Shown in pieces: positions 1 to 8,625 of a stretch of DNA of 64,000 nt. Both the position numbers and the translations under genes were made by a program. The notes under the pieces were generated by a model, which worked only from the letters and a program-made list of their open reading frames with translations, ran no database searches and was not told where the DNA came from. This DNA is from Pseudomonas sp. DNDY-54 (GTDB taxonomy: Bacteria; Pseudomonadota; Gammaproteobacteria; Pseudomonadales; Pseudomonadaceae). Positions within the stretch are counted from its first letter, which is position 1; each line of letters begins with the position of its first letter. The stretch spans positions 3,162,001 to 3,226,000 of the forward strand of contig NZ_CP082271.1 in the NCBI RefSeq assembly GCF_019880365.1, read 5' to 3'.

Positions 1-20
1 AAACGCTAGATGACAGCCAT

Positions 21-48
21 AAAAAAACGCCCCATCGGGCGTTTTTTT
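21..48. terminator. Bidirectional intrinsic terminator
   Basis: A 12-bp stem (seven A, then CGCCC) with a CATC loop and the complementary GGGCG plus seven T. It has a U-tract on either strand. It lies 10 bases past the stop codon of the minus-strand glycine-zipper gene and would end that transcript, and possibly also a plus-strand gene outside the window. Confidence 0.85.
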
Positions 49-58
49 ATGCTCCGGC

Positions 59-592
59 TTACTGCTGCGTAAGCACCAGCTCGCCATCGCGAAACGGGAT
101 CTCCTTGCCAGGATCACGATCCATTCGCACCTGACCGACCTTGCCATCCAAATCATATTTGACGTCATAGCCTACGATCTTGTCCTGGCTGTCAGTGACC
201 GTATTGCACCGGGTCTCGGTGGCTGTGTAGGTATCGTTCGCCTGCATACGACCCTGCACCTGATTACCCGCATATCCGCCACCGACCGCACCAACCACGG
301 TTGCGATCTTCTTGCCGTTACCGCCGCCGACCTGGTTGCCGAGCAAGCCACCAACAACCGCACCGACTGCCGTACCCGCAATTCGATTAGCGTCCTGGAC
401 TGGCTTTTGCCGAGTAACGGTCACCTCTCGGCACACCTCACGAGGAGTATTGATGGTTTCCTTGACCGGCTCCACCGCTAACACCCGCGCGAACTCGGGT
501 CCCCGATCAACCAGCGTGTAGGTGGCGAATGCACCGCCAGCGGTGACGATTGCAGCACCCAGAACACTACCCACCAGCATCGACTTATTCAT
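59..592 (-). CDS. Glycine-zipper 2TM domain envelope protein
   Basis: The 177-residue product has an N-terminal hydrophobic segment (about residues 5-25) that could be a signal anchor. A glycine-rich stretch at about residues 70-112 has repeated GxxxG spacing (AVGAVVGGLLGNQVGGG, then GAVGGGYAGNQ), typical of the glycine-zipper 2TM family that includes SlyB and the rickettsial 17-kDa antigen. These proteins sit in the outer membrane or periplasm and usually have structural or stress roles. There is no lipobox cysteine at the signal end, so it is probably not a lipoprotein. It lies 78 bases downstream of secF on the same strand and ends at a strong terminator, so it may be the last gene of the sec transcript. 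The specific function is unknown. Confidence 0.75.
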   Translation of the reverse strand: MNKSMLVGSVLGAAIVTAGGAFATYTLVDRGPEFARVLAVEPVKETINTPREVCREVTVTRQKPVQDANRIAGTAVGAVVGGLLGNQVGGGNGKKIATVVGAVGGGYAGNQVQGRMQANDTYTATETRCNTVTDSQDKIVGYDVKYDLDGKVGQVRMDRDPGKEIPFRDGELVLTQQ

Positions 593-670
593 TGATACTT
601 CCTTCTTCTGACGGGCGGAGCCCGCGGCGGCGCGTTAGGCCGCTCTATTCAGCAGAAGTTCAATGATTAA

Positions 671-1579
671 TCAGGGGCGCTCGTCCACCTCCTCAACCAC
701 GGGCGGAATGAGGTCATCCCGCGTGAGATTCAGCCATACCAGCAACATTCCCGCGACGTATACCGACGAATAGGTGCCGGCACCCACACCGATCAGCAAC
801 GCCAAGGAAAAGCCCCACAGGTTTTCCCCTCCGAAGAACATCAGCGCCCCTACCGCCAAGAGCGTCGATACAGACGTCGCTAGCGTACGCAGCAGCGTTT
901 GTGTGGTGGAAATATTGATGTTCTCCATCAGCTCCGCCTTGCGAAGCATTCTGAAGTTCTCGCGAATCCGATCGAAGATAACGATGGTGTCATTCAGCGA
1001 GTAACCAATCACCGCAAGCACCGCGGCCAACACCGTCAAATCGAAGGAGATCTGGAAAAACGAGAACACGCCCAGCACCAGGATCACATCATGGAACAGC
1101 GACAACACCGCCCCGAGCCCGAACTTCCACTGGAACCGAAAAGCCACGTAAACCAGGATCCCACCCAGCGCCAACAACATGCCGAGGCCACCCTGATCGC
1201 GCAACTCCTCGCCCACTGCCGGACCGACGAATTCGACGCGCTTAACCGTGACTACTCCAGCGTTTTCACCATCGCGAAGCGCGTCGGCAATACGCTCGCC
1301 CAGCATCGGGTCGTCGCCTGGCATTCTCACTAGCACGTCTGTGGTTGCGCCAAAACTTTGGACCACGGCATCGCCATATCCAGAGCTGGCGAGCTGGCTC
1401 CGTACCTGGTCCAGCGCCACCGGCTGCTCATACGACAGCTCGATGAGTGTGCCGCCAGTGAAGTCCAGGCCAAAATTCAGCCCTTTCACCGCCAGACTCG
1501 CGAGCGAGGCAATCGTAAGCAGTACCGTCAGGGCAAACGCCAGATGGCGCACGCCCATGAAATTTATTACACGTTTCAT
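671..1579 (-). CDS. secF: Protein translocase subunit SecF
   Basis: The 302-residue inner-membrane protein is the usual SecF length. It has a first membrane helix at about residues 12-32, the periplasmic segment with the conserved GLDFTGGTLIEL signature, and a cluster of five helices from about residue 130 with the RND-type motif around SLNDTIVIFDRIREN. SecF with SecD uses the proton gradient to help pull secreted proteins through SecYEG. The gene starts 12 bases after the secD stop codon on the same strand, so the two are co-transcribed. Confidence 0.97.
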   Translation of the reverse strand: MKRVINFMGVRHLAFALTVLLTIASLASLAVKGLNFGLDFTGGTLIELSYEQPVALDQVRSQLASSGYGDAVVQSFGATTDVLVRMPGDDPMLGERIADALRDGENAGVVTVKRVEFVGPAVGEELRDQGGLGMLLALGGILVYVAFRFQWKFGLGAVLSLFHDVILVLGVFSFFQISFDLTVLAAVLAVIGYSLNDTIVIFDRIRENFRMLRKAELMENINISTTQTLLRTLATSVSTLLAVGALMFFGGENLWGFSLALLIGVGAGTYSSVYVAGMLLVWLNLTRDDLIPPVVEEVDERP

Positions 1580-1591
1580 CGCGCTAGCCCC

Positions 1592-3460
1592 TTAAATCCA
1601 CAACTTCTTGAGATCGCGGCCACCGTAGATCAGGTTGACCATGGCGCGGGTCACGATGATAGCGGTGAACATGGAGGTCAGGATTCCAAGCGACAACGTC
1701 ACAGCGAACCCTTTAATCGGCCCGGTACCCATAGCAAACAGGATTCCGCCAACAAGTAGCGTCGTCAGGTTTCCGTCGACAATTGCCGAAAACGCGCGAT
1801 CAAAACCCTCGTGAATGGCACGCTGGACTGACATACCGTTGGCAATTTCTTCACGGATGCGCGAGAAGATCAACACGTTGGCGTCTACCGCCATGCCCAT
1901 CGTCAACACGATTCCAGCGATACCTGGCAGCGTCAGCGTCGCGCCCAACATCGACATCAATGCGGTGAGCACAACCATGTTGAACAGCAATGCAACCGTC
2001 GCCAGTATCCCGAAGAACTTATAGATCAAGACCATGAACACTGCGACAAAGAGGAAGCCCCACATCGCCGCCTCGATACCGAGCTGGATATTTTCCGCCC
2101 CAAGGCTCGGGCCGATGGTGCGTTCTTCGGCGAAGTACATCGGCGCAGCAAGGCCACCCGCACGGAGCAGCAGCGCCAGCTCGGACGACTCGCCTTGTCC
2201 GTCCAGCCCGGTAATGCGGAACTGACTACCTAGCGGGGACTGAATCGTCGCTAGGCTGATGATCTTTTTCTCTTCCTGGAAGGTCTCGACGCGCACTTCC
2301 TGCTCGACGCCTTCGACCATTTGCTTGACGTAACGAGTCGTCGGACGCTGCTCAATGAAGATGACCGCCATGCTGCGCCCGACGTTGTTACGGGTGGCCC
2401 GATTCATCAGGTCACCGCCGTGACCATCGAGACGTATGTTCACCTGCGGCCGGCCATTCTCGTCATAGCTGGCCTGGGCGTCGGTAACCTGGTCACCGGT
2501 GATGATCAGGCTGCGCTCGAGCTGTACAGGCGGACGGCCCTCCTCACGAAACTCGAACGTCTCGGTCGTCGCGCGCGGCGCATCGGCTTCGGCCGCCAGA
2601 CGGAACTCGAGGTTCGCCGTCTTGCCAAGGATACGCTTGGCTTCGGCAGTATCCTGCACGCCTGGCAGTTCGACGACGATTCGATTGGCACCCTGACGTT
2701 GGACCAGCGGCTCGGACACCCCCAACTCGTTGACCCGGTTGCGGACCGTGGTCAGGTTCTGCTTGATCGAGTATTCCCGGATCTCGGCCAGCTTGGCCTC
2801 GGTAATTATCAGGCGCAGCACTTGCTGGCCGTTTCGCTCGCTGGAGGTCAATTCGAAATCGTTGAAGTTCTTGCGAATCAATGACTGAGCATTGGAAAGC
2901 GTGGCTTCGTCGGCGAAGCCGAGCTGTACAGCATTCTCCGCCTGCGGAAGGCTGCGGTAGCGAACACGCTCCTTGCGCAGCAGGCTCTTGATCTCGCCTT
3001 CGTAGACGTTGAGGCGCGTCTCGATCGCCTTGTCCATGTCGACTTCTAGAAGAAAGTGCACACCACCTGACAAGTCCAGACCCAGCTTCATCGGACTCGC
3101 ACCGAGGTCACGCAACCAATCGGGCGTAGTGGGCGCAAGGTTGAGCGCAACCACGTAGGCATCACCCAGCGCTCGACGCACTACATCTTTGGCTGGTAGC
3201 TGGTCGTCCTGATCGGTCAGCCGCAACAGACCGCCACGACCCTGCTCGTCGAGGCTCGTCGCCTTGACATCGATACCGGCTTCAACAAGCGCCTTGCTGG
3301 CGCGGTCGAGATCGGCATCAGTCACGTTGAGCGAAGTGGCCGCGCCCGTGATCTGAACAGCCGGATCATCCGGATAAAGGTTGGGCGCTGAATAAATGAA
3401 GGCAATGCCTAGCACTACGAGTATCAGCAGGTATTTCCAGAGGGGGAATCTATTGAGCAT
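1592..3460 (-). CDS. secD: Protein translocase subunit SecD
   Basis: The 622-residue product is typical of SecD. It has an N-terminal membrane helix (residues 7-27), a large periplasmic domain with the LGLDLSGGVHFLLEVD signature near residue 125, and five C-terminal helices including the AVDANVLIFSRIREE motif. It acts with SecF and YajC beside SecYEG and drives late steps of export with the proton-motive force. It lies between yajC (67-base gap containing a GC-rich hairpin) and secF (12-base gap). Confidence 0.97.
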   Translation of the reverse strand: MLNRFPLWKYLLILVVLGIAFIYSAPNLYPDDPAVQITGAATSLNVTDADLDRASKALVEAGIDVKATSLDEQGRGGLLRLTDQDDQLPAKDVVRRALGDAYVVALNLAPTTPDWLRDLGASPMKLGLDLSGGVHFLLEVDMDKAIETRLNVYEGEIKSLLRKERVRYRSLPQAENAVQLGFADEATLSNAQSLIRKNFNDFELTSSERNGQQVLRLIITEAKLAEIREYSIKQNLTTVRNRVNELGVSEPLVQRQGANRIVVELPGVQDTAEAKRILGKTANLEFRLAAEADAPRATTETFEFREEGRPPVQLERSLIITGDQVTDAQASYDENGRPQVNIRLDGHGGDLMNRATRNNVGRSMAVIFIEQRPTTRYVKQMVEGVEQEVRVETFQEEKKIISLATIQSPLGSQFRITGLDGQGESSELALLLRAGGLAAPMYFAEERTIGPSLGAENIQLGIEAAMWGFLFVAVFMVLIYKFFGILATVALLFNMVVLTALMSMLGATLTLPGIAGIVLTMGMAVDANVLIFSRIREEIANGMSVQRAIHEGFDRAFSAIVDGNLTTLLVGGILFAMGTGPIKGFAVTLSLGILTSMFTAIIVTRAMVNLIYGGRDLKKLWI

Positions 3461-3482
3461 GACGCAGCCCGTCTAATGACGC

Positions 3483-3501
3483 GGGGCGCCTTGCGCGCCC
3501 C
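3483..3501 (-). other. GC-rich hairpin between yajC and secD
   Basis: GGGGCGC (3483-3489) and GCGCCCC (3495-3501) form a 7-bp stem with a 5-base loop in the short yajC-secD gap. There is no U-tract on the minus strand, so it looks like an mRNA-stability or processing hairpin more than a full terminator. It could set different levels of YajC and SecDF. This is inference from position and structure only. Confidence 0.4.
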
Positions 3502-3527
3502 GTCGTTTGTATTGAGTAGAAGTCAGC

Positions 3528-3857
3528 TCAGATGGCTTTCAGCGTGCCTTTAGGCAGCGTTGCAGCAATCGCCACTTTCTGGAACTTCAGCTCCACAGAG
3601 TCGGAAACCTCGATGACGACGAAGTCATCGGTGACCTTGGTGACCTTACCTGCGATGCCACCGGAGGTAACCACCTCATCGCCCTTCTGCAGGCCACCGA
3701 TCAGGTTCTTGTGCTCTTTAGCGCGCTTGGCCTGTGGACGCCAGATCATCAGGTAGAAAATGACCAAAAAACCGACCAGGAACAGCCATTCGAAGCCACT
3801 CCCAGCGGGACCAGCGGCAGCCTCTTGAGCGTAGGCGGCGGGAATCAGAAAGCTCAT
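3528..3857 (-). CDS. yajC: Sec translocase accessory protein YajC
   Basis: The 109-residue protein has one N-terminal membrane helix (about residues 20-40, ending FYLMIWRPQAKR) and a cytoplasmic small beta-rich domain with the family motif LQKGDEVVTSGGIAGKV. YajC copurifies with SecDF and with AcrB in E. coli. The order tgt-yajC-secD-secF is the standard gammaproteobacterial arrangement. The tgt gene ends 41 bases upstream. Confidence 0.96.
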   Translation of the reverse strand: MSFLIPAAYAQEAAAGPAGSGFEWLFLVGFLVIFYLMIWRPQAKRAKEHKNLIGGLQKGDEVVTSGGIAGKVTKVTDDFVVIEVSDSVELKFQKVAIAATLPKGTLKAI

Positions 3858-3898
3858 GTAGCACTCCTGTTGCAGAGATCAGTTTAGTTATGGATTCG

Positions 3899-5032
3899 TC
3901 ACGCAAGCGGCGGGGTTGGCAAGCCGCGCTTGGCATAGAAGGCGTCGACAAAGGCCGCCAATGTACCCTGTTGAATAGCATCGCGTAAACCAGCCATCAG
4001 GCGCTGGTAGTGACGCAAGTTATGGATTGTATTCAACATGCTGCCAAGCATTTCGCCACATTTGTCTAAATGGTGCAGATAGCTTCGGGAGAAGTGTTTG
4101 CAGGTGTAACAATCGCAATCGGCATCCAGCGGAGAGTCATCATAGCGGTGCACGGCATTGCGGATCTTGACGACACCAGTGTCGGTAAACAGATGGCCGT
4201 TGCGCGCGTTGCGCGTGGGCATGACGCAGTCGAACATATCGACACCCCGGCGCACGCCCTCGACCAGGTCTTCCGGCTTGCCTACCCCCATCAGATAACG
4301 CGGCTTATCGGTCGGCATCTGCGGCGGGAGGAAATCAAGCACGCGAAGCATTTCCTCCTTCGGCTCGCCGACCGAGAGGCCGCCGATCGCCAGACCATCG
4401 AAGCCGATTTCGCACAATCCTTCCAGCGAGCGCATGCGCAGCGACTCGTGCATGCCACCCTGAACAATGCCAAACAGCGCAGCAGGATTGTCACCATGGG
4501 CATCCTTGGAACGGCGCGCCCAGCGCAGCGACAGCTCCATCGAACGCCGCGCGACCTCTTCGTCAGCTGGATACGGTGTGCACTCATCGAAAATCATAAC
4601 GATGTCCGAGCCCAGATCGCGCTGAACCTGCATCGACTCTTCAGGCCCCATGAACACCTTCGCACCGTCGACTGGCGAAGCGAAATAGACGCCCTCTTCC
4701 TTGATCTTGCGCATCGCGCCCAGGCTGAACACCTGAAAGCCGCCAGAGTCGGTCAGGATCGGCCCCTGCCACTGCATGAAATCATGCAGATCGCCATGCG
4801 CCTTGATAACTTCGGTGCCCGGCCGCAGCCAGAGATGAAAGGTGTTTCCGAGGATGATCTGCGCACCGATTGCTTCGATATCGCGCGGCAACATCCCTTT
4901 CACTGTGCCGTACGTGCCCACCGGCATGAACGCCGGCGTTTCCACCGTGCCGCGAGGAAAGGTCAAACGGCCACGACGGGCCTTGCCTTCGGTAGCGAGC
5001 AGCTCGAAGGACATATGGCAGGTACGACTCAT
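3899..5032 (-). CDS. tgt: tRNA-guanine transglycosylase
   Basis: Swaps guanine-34 for preQ1 in tRNAs with GUN anticodons, the entry step of queuosine formation in tRNA. The 377-residue product shows the DSGGFQVFSLG substrate-pocket motif, the GIVQGG loop, the DCVMPTRNARNG catalytic region and the zinc site CDCYTC with a downstream histidine. Two starts are possible. The first ATG at 5032 overlaps the queA stop as ATGA and has GAGG upstream. A second ATG at 5014 matches the usual family N-terminus (MSFELL). I keep 5032 because of the ribosome-binding site and coupling, but the 6-residue extension is uncertain. It is co-transcribed with queA, the enzyme acting after it. Confidence 0.96.
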   Translation of the reverse strand: MSRTCHMSFELLATEGKARRGRLTFPRGTVETPAFMPVGTYGTVKGMLPRDIEAIGAQIILGNTFHLWLRPGTEVIKAHGDLHDFMQWQGPILTDSGGFQVFSLGAMRKIKEEGVYFASPVDGAKVFMGPEESMQVQRDLGSDIVMIFDECTPYPADEEVARRSMELSLRWARRSKDAHGDNPAALFGIVQGGMHESLRMRSLEGLCEIGFDGLAIGGLSVGEPKEEMLRVLDFLPPQMPTDKPRYLMGVGKPEDLVEGVRRGVDMFDCVMPTRNARNGHLFTDTGVVKIRNAVHRYDDSPLDADCDCYTCKHFSRSYLHHLDKCGEMLGSMLNTIHNLRHYQRLMAGLRDAIQQGTLAAFVDAFYAKRGLPTPPLA

Positions 5033-6078
5033 TGGGAATCCTCGGGGCCTCGCGGGGCCGGATTGCGTGTGATGAACATCGCATCACCGTAGCTGAAAAA
5101 GCGATAGCCCTTGGCGACAGCTTCGGCATAGGCCGCCATTGTCTCGGGGTAACCGGCAAACGCCGAGACAAGCATTAGCAGCGTCGACTCGGGCAGGTGG
5201 AAATTGGTGACGAGCGCATCCACAACGTGAAAGGACTTGCCTGGGTAAAGAAAGATGTCGGTGTCACCGCTGAATGCCTTTAGCACGCCATCACGCGCCG
5301 CACTTTCCAATGAACGAACGCTGGTCGTGCCGACCGCAACCACTCGGCCACCACGAGCCCGGCACGCCGCGACCGCGTCGACGACGCCCTGGGAAACTTC
5401 GAGCCACTCACGATGCATATGGTGTTCTTCGATGCGTTCGACGCGCACCGGCTGGAACGTCCCAGCACCGACGTGCAAGGTGACGAAGGCACTTTCCACA
5501 CCTTTATCCCGCAGTGATGCCAGCAATTCAGCATCGAAATGCAAACCAGCGGTTGGCGCCGCGACCGCGCCCGCCCGTTGCGCGTAAACCGTCTGGTAGC
5601 GTTCGCGATCAGCATCCTCGTCGGGCCGATCTATATAAGGAGGCAGAGGCATATGCCCGACGCGGTCGAGCAGTGGCAGGACGTCCTCGCTGAATTCGAG
5701 CTCGAACAGTGCGTCATGGCGCGCCAGCATTAACGCATCGCCGCCCCCATCAATAAGAATACGCGTGCCTGGCTTGGGTGACTTGCTAGCGCGTATGTGA
5801 GCCAGCACACGACGACCGTCTAGCACGCGCTCAATGAGCACCTCAAGTTTGCCTCCTGTGTCCTTCTGACCGAACAGGCGCGCCGGAATAACCCGCGTAT
5901 TGTTGAATACCATGAGATCGCCGGGGCGCAGATAATCGAGCAGCTCGGCGAAACCGCGGTGCTCCAGATGACCAGTCGGGCCATCGAGCACCAATAATCG
6001 GCTTGCACGGCGCTCGGCCAGCGGATGTCGCGCAATCAGCGAATCGGGTAGCTGGAAGGAGAAATCGGAGACTTGCAT
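5029..6078 (-). CDS. queA: S-adenosylmethionine:tRNA ribosyltransferase-isomerase
   Basis: The 349-residue enzyme moves the ribosyl part of S-adenosylmethionine onto preQ1 in tRNA to give epoxyqueuosine. Family features visible are the N-terminal DFSFQLPDSLIARHPL, the GDLMVFNNTRVIPARLFG block near residue 50, the AAPTAGLHFD motif near residue 172 and LHVGAGTFQPV. Its stop codon overlaps the start of tgt by four bases (ATGA). It is the first gene of the queA-tgt-yajC-secDF run. The promoter should lie in the 115-base gap shared with the divergent tRNA-Leu gene. Confidence 0.97.
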   Translation of the reverse strand: MQVSDFSFQLPDSLIARHPLAERRASRLLVLDGPTGHLEHRGFAELLDYLRPGDLMVFNNTRVIPARLFGQKDTGGKLEVLIERVLDGRRVLAHIRASKSPKPGTRILIDGGGDALMLARHDALFELEFSEDVLPLLDRVGHMPLPPYIDRPDEDADRERYQTVYAQRAGAVAAPTAGLHFDAELLASLRDKGVESAFVTLHVGAGTFQPVRVERIEEHHMHREWLEVSQGVVDAVAACRARGGRVVAVGTTSVRSLESAARDGVLKAFSGDTDIFLYPGKSFHVVDALVTNFHLPESTLLMLVSAFAGYPETMAAYAEAVAKGYRFFSYGDAMFITRNPAPRGPEDSQ

Positions 6079-6193
6079 GAAAAATGATCAGCGCGGGGCT
6101 TCGGGGGCGCAAAGCTTAGCGGAAACACATCACTCTGACCACGCTAGACGATTGACCGCTTCGCATCGCATCCCTATACTGCGCCGCCACTGT

Positions 6194-6280
6194 GCCTCGA
6201 TGGCGGAATCGGTAGACGCAGCGGATTCAAAATCCGCCGTTGGTAACAACGTGAGAGTTCGAGTCTCTCTCGAGGCACCA
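6194..6280 (+). tRNA. tRNA-Leu (anticodon CAA)
   Basis: The acceptor arm GCCTCGA pairs with TCGAGGC, followed by A and an encoded CCA end. The anticodon loop TTCAAAA (stem GCGGA/TCCGC) gives anticodon CAA at 6228-6230, reading UUG. The long variable arm (GTTGGTAACAACG) is as expected for a class II leucine tRNA, and the T arm carries GTTCGAGT. It is 87 bases long, transcribed away from queA. Confidence 0.97.
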
Positions 6281-6715
6281 TAATCAGTGACCAAAGACAG
6301 CCGATTGTCTTTGGAGATAGGGGAACCGCATGACAATCGCGGCTTCTCTCCTGCGACAGCCGATGCATCAGGCATCGAATAGACCCAGCAGTCTAATCAC
6401 GCTGTAACGCGACAAGACAGCCGGAGCCCTCTTCCTGAGTGAGGCGGCTGGCAAAGTAAACTTGAAATGATAGATGCGCTGGAAAGCGCGGCTTGCAGTG
6501 GGCAAACTCCGTAACTCCGAGGGCTTGGCATCGCCCGGCGAGTTATCGTAGAGTGTGCCCACTGTGTTTGCATGGGTCGCCGTTGAATCGTGACCTGGTG
6601 CAGTAGATCTCAAGATCCGCTACATCCCGTTCGACTCTTTACTCCTTGCAACCAGTCTCCGCCTGCTGCTTTGTGCAGAGGCGTTTCTACTATTGAGTTT
6701 CAAGGATACAAAGCT
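6281..6715. other. Gap holding a post-tRNA hairpin and the csp leader
   Basis: No credible gene is seen in this 435-base gap. A perfect 9-bp inverted repeat (CCAAAGACA 6291-6299, TGTCTTTGG 6306-6314, loop 6 bases) directly follows tRNA-Leu and could act in its 3' end formation, though it lacks a strong T-run. The 3' part must contain the promoter and untranslated leader of the cold-shock gene. Long structured leaders are usual in this family, but I cannot fix the transcription start here. Confidence 0.5.
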
Positions 6716-6928
6716 ATGTCGAATCGTCAGAACGGTACCGTCAAGTGGTTTAACGACGAGAAAGGTTTTGGTTTCATCACTCCCGAGAGCGGTCCGGATC
6801 TGTTCGTACACTTCCGCGCAATCGAAGGCAACGGCTTCAAGAGTCTGAAAGAAGGCCAGAAAGTCAGCTTCGTTGCTGTGCAAGGTCAAAAGGGCATGCA
6901 GGCTGACCAGGTTCAAATCCAGGAATAA
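6716..6928 (+). CDS. Cold-shock family RNA chaperone
   Basis: The 70-residue protein is a single cold-shock (OB-fold) domain. RNP1 KGFGFITP and RNP2 LFVHF are both intact, after the usual N-terminus NGTVKWFNDE. Proteins of this type melt secondary structure in mRNA and bind single-stranded nucleic acid. The ATG at 6716 is preceded by AAGGA at good distance. An in-frame upstream extension to 6590 exists but has no family similarity and no ribosome-binding site. The gene is followed by a strong terminator, so it is monocistronic. It is CspA/CspD-like, and I do not assign an exact paralogue. Confidence 0.93.
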   Translation: MSNRQNGTVKWFNDEKGFGFITPESGPDLFVHFRAIEGNGFKSLKEGQKVSFVAVQGQKGMQADQVQIQE

Positions 6929-6942
6929 GCCCCGCTCCGCAA

Positions 6943-6973
6943 AGCCCCTGATGGCAACATCAGGGGCTTTTTT
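6943..6973 (+). terminator. Intrinsic terminator of the cold-shock gene
   Basis: AGCCCCTGATG pairs with CATCAGGGGCT around a short GCAA-type loop and is followed by six T. It begins 14 bases after the csp stop codon. Confidence 0.92.
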
Positions 6974-7023
6974 ATGCGCGCGATTCCGTAGAATGCGCGA
7001 CTGCCTTTCCAGCGAGACTTCAC

Positions 7024-7521
7024 ATGCGTAACCATCTGCTCACTCCGCAGGGCCAGTTTCCCGCGGCCGGTCTGGTCCGTCGAATCGCGGCCATTTTCTA
7101 TGACGCGTTTTTGACGATCGCCCTGATGATGGTTGTCACCTTGCTGTATCAGCAGGTGCTCTTGCGTGCCTTTTACGGCAGCGAAGGATTAAGGACGGTA
7201 GCGGAATCAGGGGGGCTGGATATCGATCCGATTCTATCGACCCTTCTGCTGTTCTCCGTATTCGCATTCTTTGCCAAGTTTTGGACGCACAACGGCCAGA
7301 CGCTCGGCATGCAGGTCTGGGGAGTCCGAATTCAGAACGCCGACGGCAGCGCCATTGACCTGTGGCAGGCGCTGCTGCGTTTCCTGATAGCGATCATGTC
7401 CTGGCTTGCCCTGGGATTGGGCTACTGGTGGGCGCTATGGGACAAACAGCACCGCACCTGGCACGACATCTATTCTGAGAGCCAGGTCGTTCAGCTACCG
7501 AAGAATATTCACAAGAAGTGA
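7024..7521 (+). CDS. RDD family inner-membrane protein
   Basis: The 165-residue protein has the RDD-domain hallmark near its N-terminus (LVRRIAAIFYDAFL, with the arginine and aspartate in the first helix), further membrane segments at about residues 70-88 and 118-140, and the typical end WHDIYSESQVV. Members are small membrane proteins of largely unknown role, and some act in sodium tolerance. It lies alone between the csp terminator and the convergent lptG, with 42 bases between stop codons. Confidence 0.85.
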   Translation: MRNHLLTPQGQFPAAGLVRRIAAIFYDAFLTIALMMVVTLLYQQVLLRAFYGSEGLRTVAESGGLDIDPILSTLLLFSVFAFFAKFWTHNGQTLGMQVWGVRIQNADGSAIDLWQALLRFLIAIMSWLALGLGYWWALWDKQHRTWHDIYSESQVVQLPKNIHKK

Positions 7522-7563
7522 CGAGACAGGGACCGAAAGGCCCCTCCTCCACAACCCGCTGCG

Positions 7564-8625
7564 CTAGCCAGCCCGGCGTAGCAGGAATACGCCAGCGAGC
7601 GCGCAAAGGCCGGCCGGCACCGCTACCGCAAGCAGTGGCGAGAAGCCGAACACCTGGCTCGCAGGTCCCAGCAGGTCTTGCAGAATACGAAAAACGAAAC
7701 CCACGATCACACCGGTGAAGATTCGCTGCCCGAGCGTTACCGAGCGCAACGGCCCGAAGATGAAGGAGATCGCCAACAGCACCAGCGCTACCGTCACCAC
7801 TGGTTGCAGCACCTTGGTCCAGAACGCCAGCCAATAGCGGCCATTGTTCAAACCCTGATCACCGAGATAGTGGATATAGCGCCATAGTCCGGTGACCGAC
7901 AGAGCGTCCGGCTCCATGATCACGGTGCCGACCAGCTGCGGTGTGAGCTGCACGTCCCAGCGCTCTTCAGCTGTCTTGGTGACTTCCGTATGCTCACCAC
8001 GGAAATGTGTAGTGGCGACGTCGGTCAACAGCCACTCATCCTCCACGTAGCGCGCCCGACGGGCAAAACTTGCCGACAGCAGCTGCCGCTGATCATCAAA
8101 ACGGTAACGGGTGACGCCGAGCAGCAGACCACTTGGCTGCACCGCATTGATATGCACGAACTCATCGCCTTGGCGGTGCCAGAGTCCTCGCTTGCTGCTT
8201 TGCGCTTCGCCGGCCCCCTGCGCCGACGACCGACTGGCCTGCGCAATGTTCTCGCTCCAGGGTGCGACGTACTCACCGATCAAGACACCGACCAGCATCA
8301 GCAGCAGCATCGGTTTCATGACTGCCAGCACGATCCGACCCAGCGACACTCCAGCGGCACGCATGATGGTCAGTTCGCTGCTGCTGGCGAGCGTGCCGAG
8401 ACCGATTAAACAACCTATGAGTGCAGCCATTGGCAACATCTCATAGACCCGTGACGGCGTTGTAAGCAAAACGTAGACGGCGGCGTTCAGCGAACCATAG
8501 CTACCCTTGACATCGCCCAGCTCATCGATGAAAGCGAACAGCAATGCCAAGCCGACGATGATGCCCAGCACGGTCAGAATCGCCAGCAAGACATGGCTGC
8601 CGATATAGCGGTCGAGCTTACGCAT
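7564..8625 (-). CDS. lptG: LPS export ABC transporter permease LptG
   Basis: LptG with LptF forms the membrane part of the LptB2FG transporter that extracts lipopolysaccharide from the inner membrane and pushes it along the LptC-A-D bridge. The start at 8625 gives MRKLDRYIGSHVLLAIL, the family N-terminus; an upstream GTG/ATG-type extension of seven residues (to 8646) lies inside lptF and is unlikely. The 353 residues show three membrane helices, a periplasmic jellyroll domain (about 130-260), then three more helices. It overlaps the lptF stop by eight bases, indicating coupled translation. Confidence 0.95.
   Translation of the reverse strand: MRKLDRYIGSHVLLAILTVLGIIVGLALLFAFIDELGDVKGSYGSLNAAVYVLLTTPSRVYEMLPMAALIGCLIGLGTLASSSELTIMRAAGVSLGRIVLAVMKPMLLLMLVGVLIGEYVAPWSENIAQASRSSAQGAGEAQSSKRGLWHRQGDEFVHINAVQPSGLLLGVTRYRFDDQRQLLSASFARRARYVEDEWLLTDVATTHFRGEHTEVTKTAEERWDVQLTPQLVGTVIMEPDALSVTGLWRYIHYLGDQGLNNGRYWLAFWTKVLQPVVTVALVLLAISFIFGPLRSVTLGQRIFTGVIVGFVFRILQDLLGPASQVFGFSPLLAVAVPAGLCALAGVFLLRRAG

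Noticed and set aside
6368..6613. Minus-strand 81-codon frame in the csp leader region.
   Set aside because: No ribosome-binding site, no recognisable domain, and it lies in the expected untranslated leader of the cold-shock gene.
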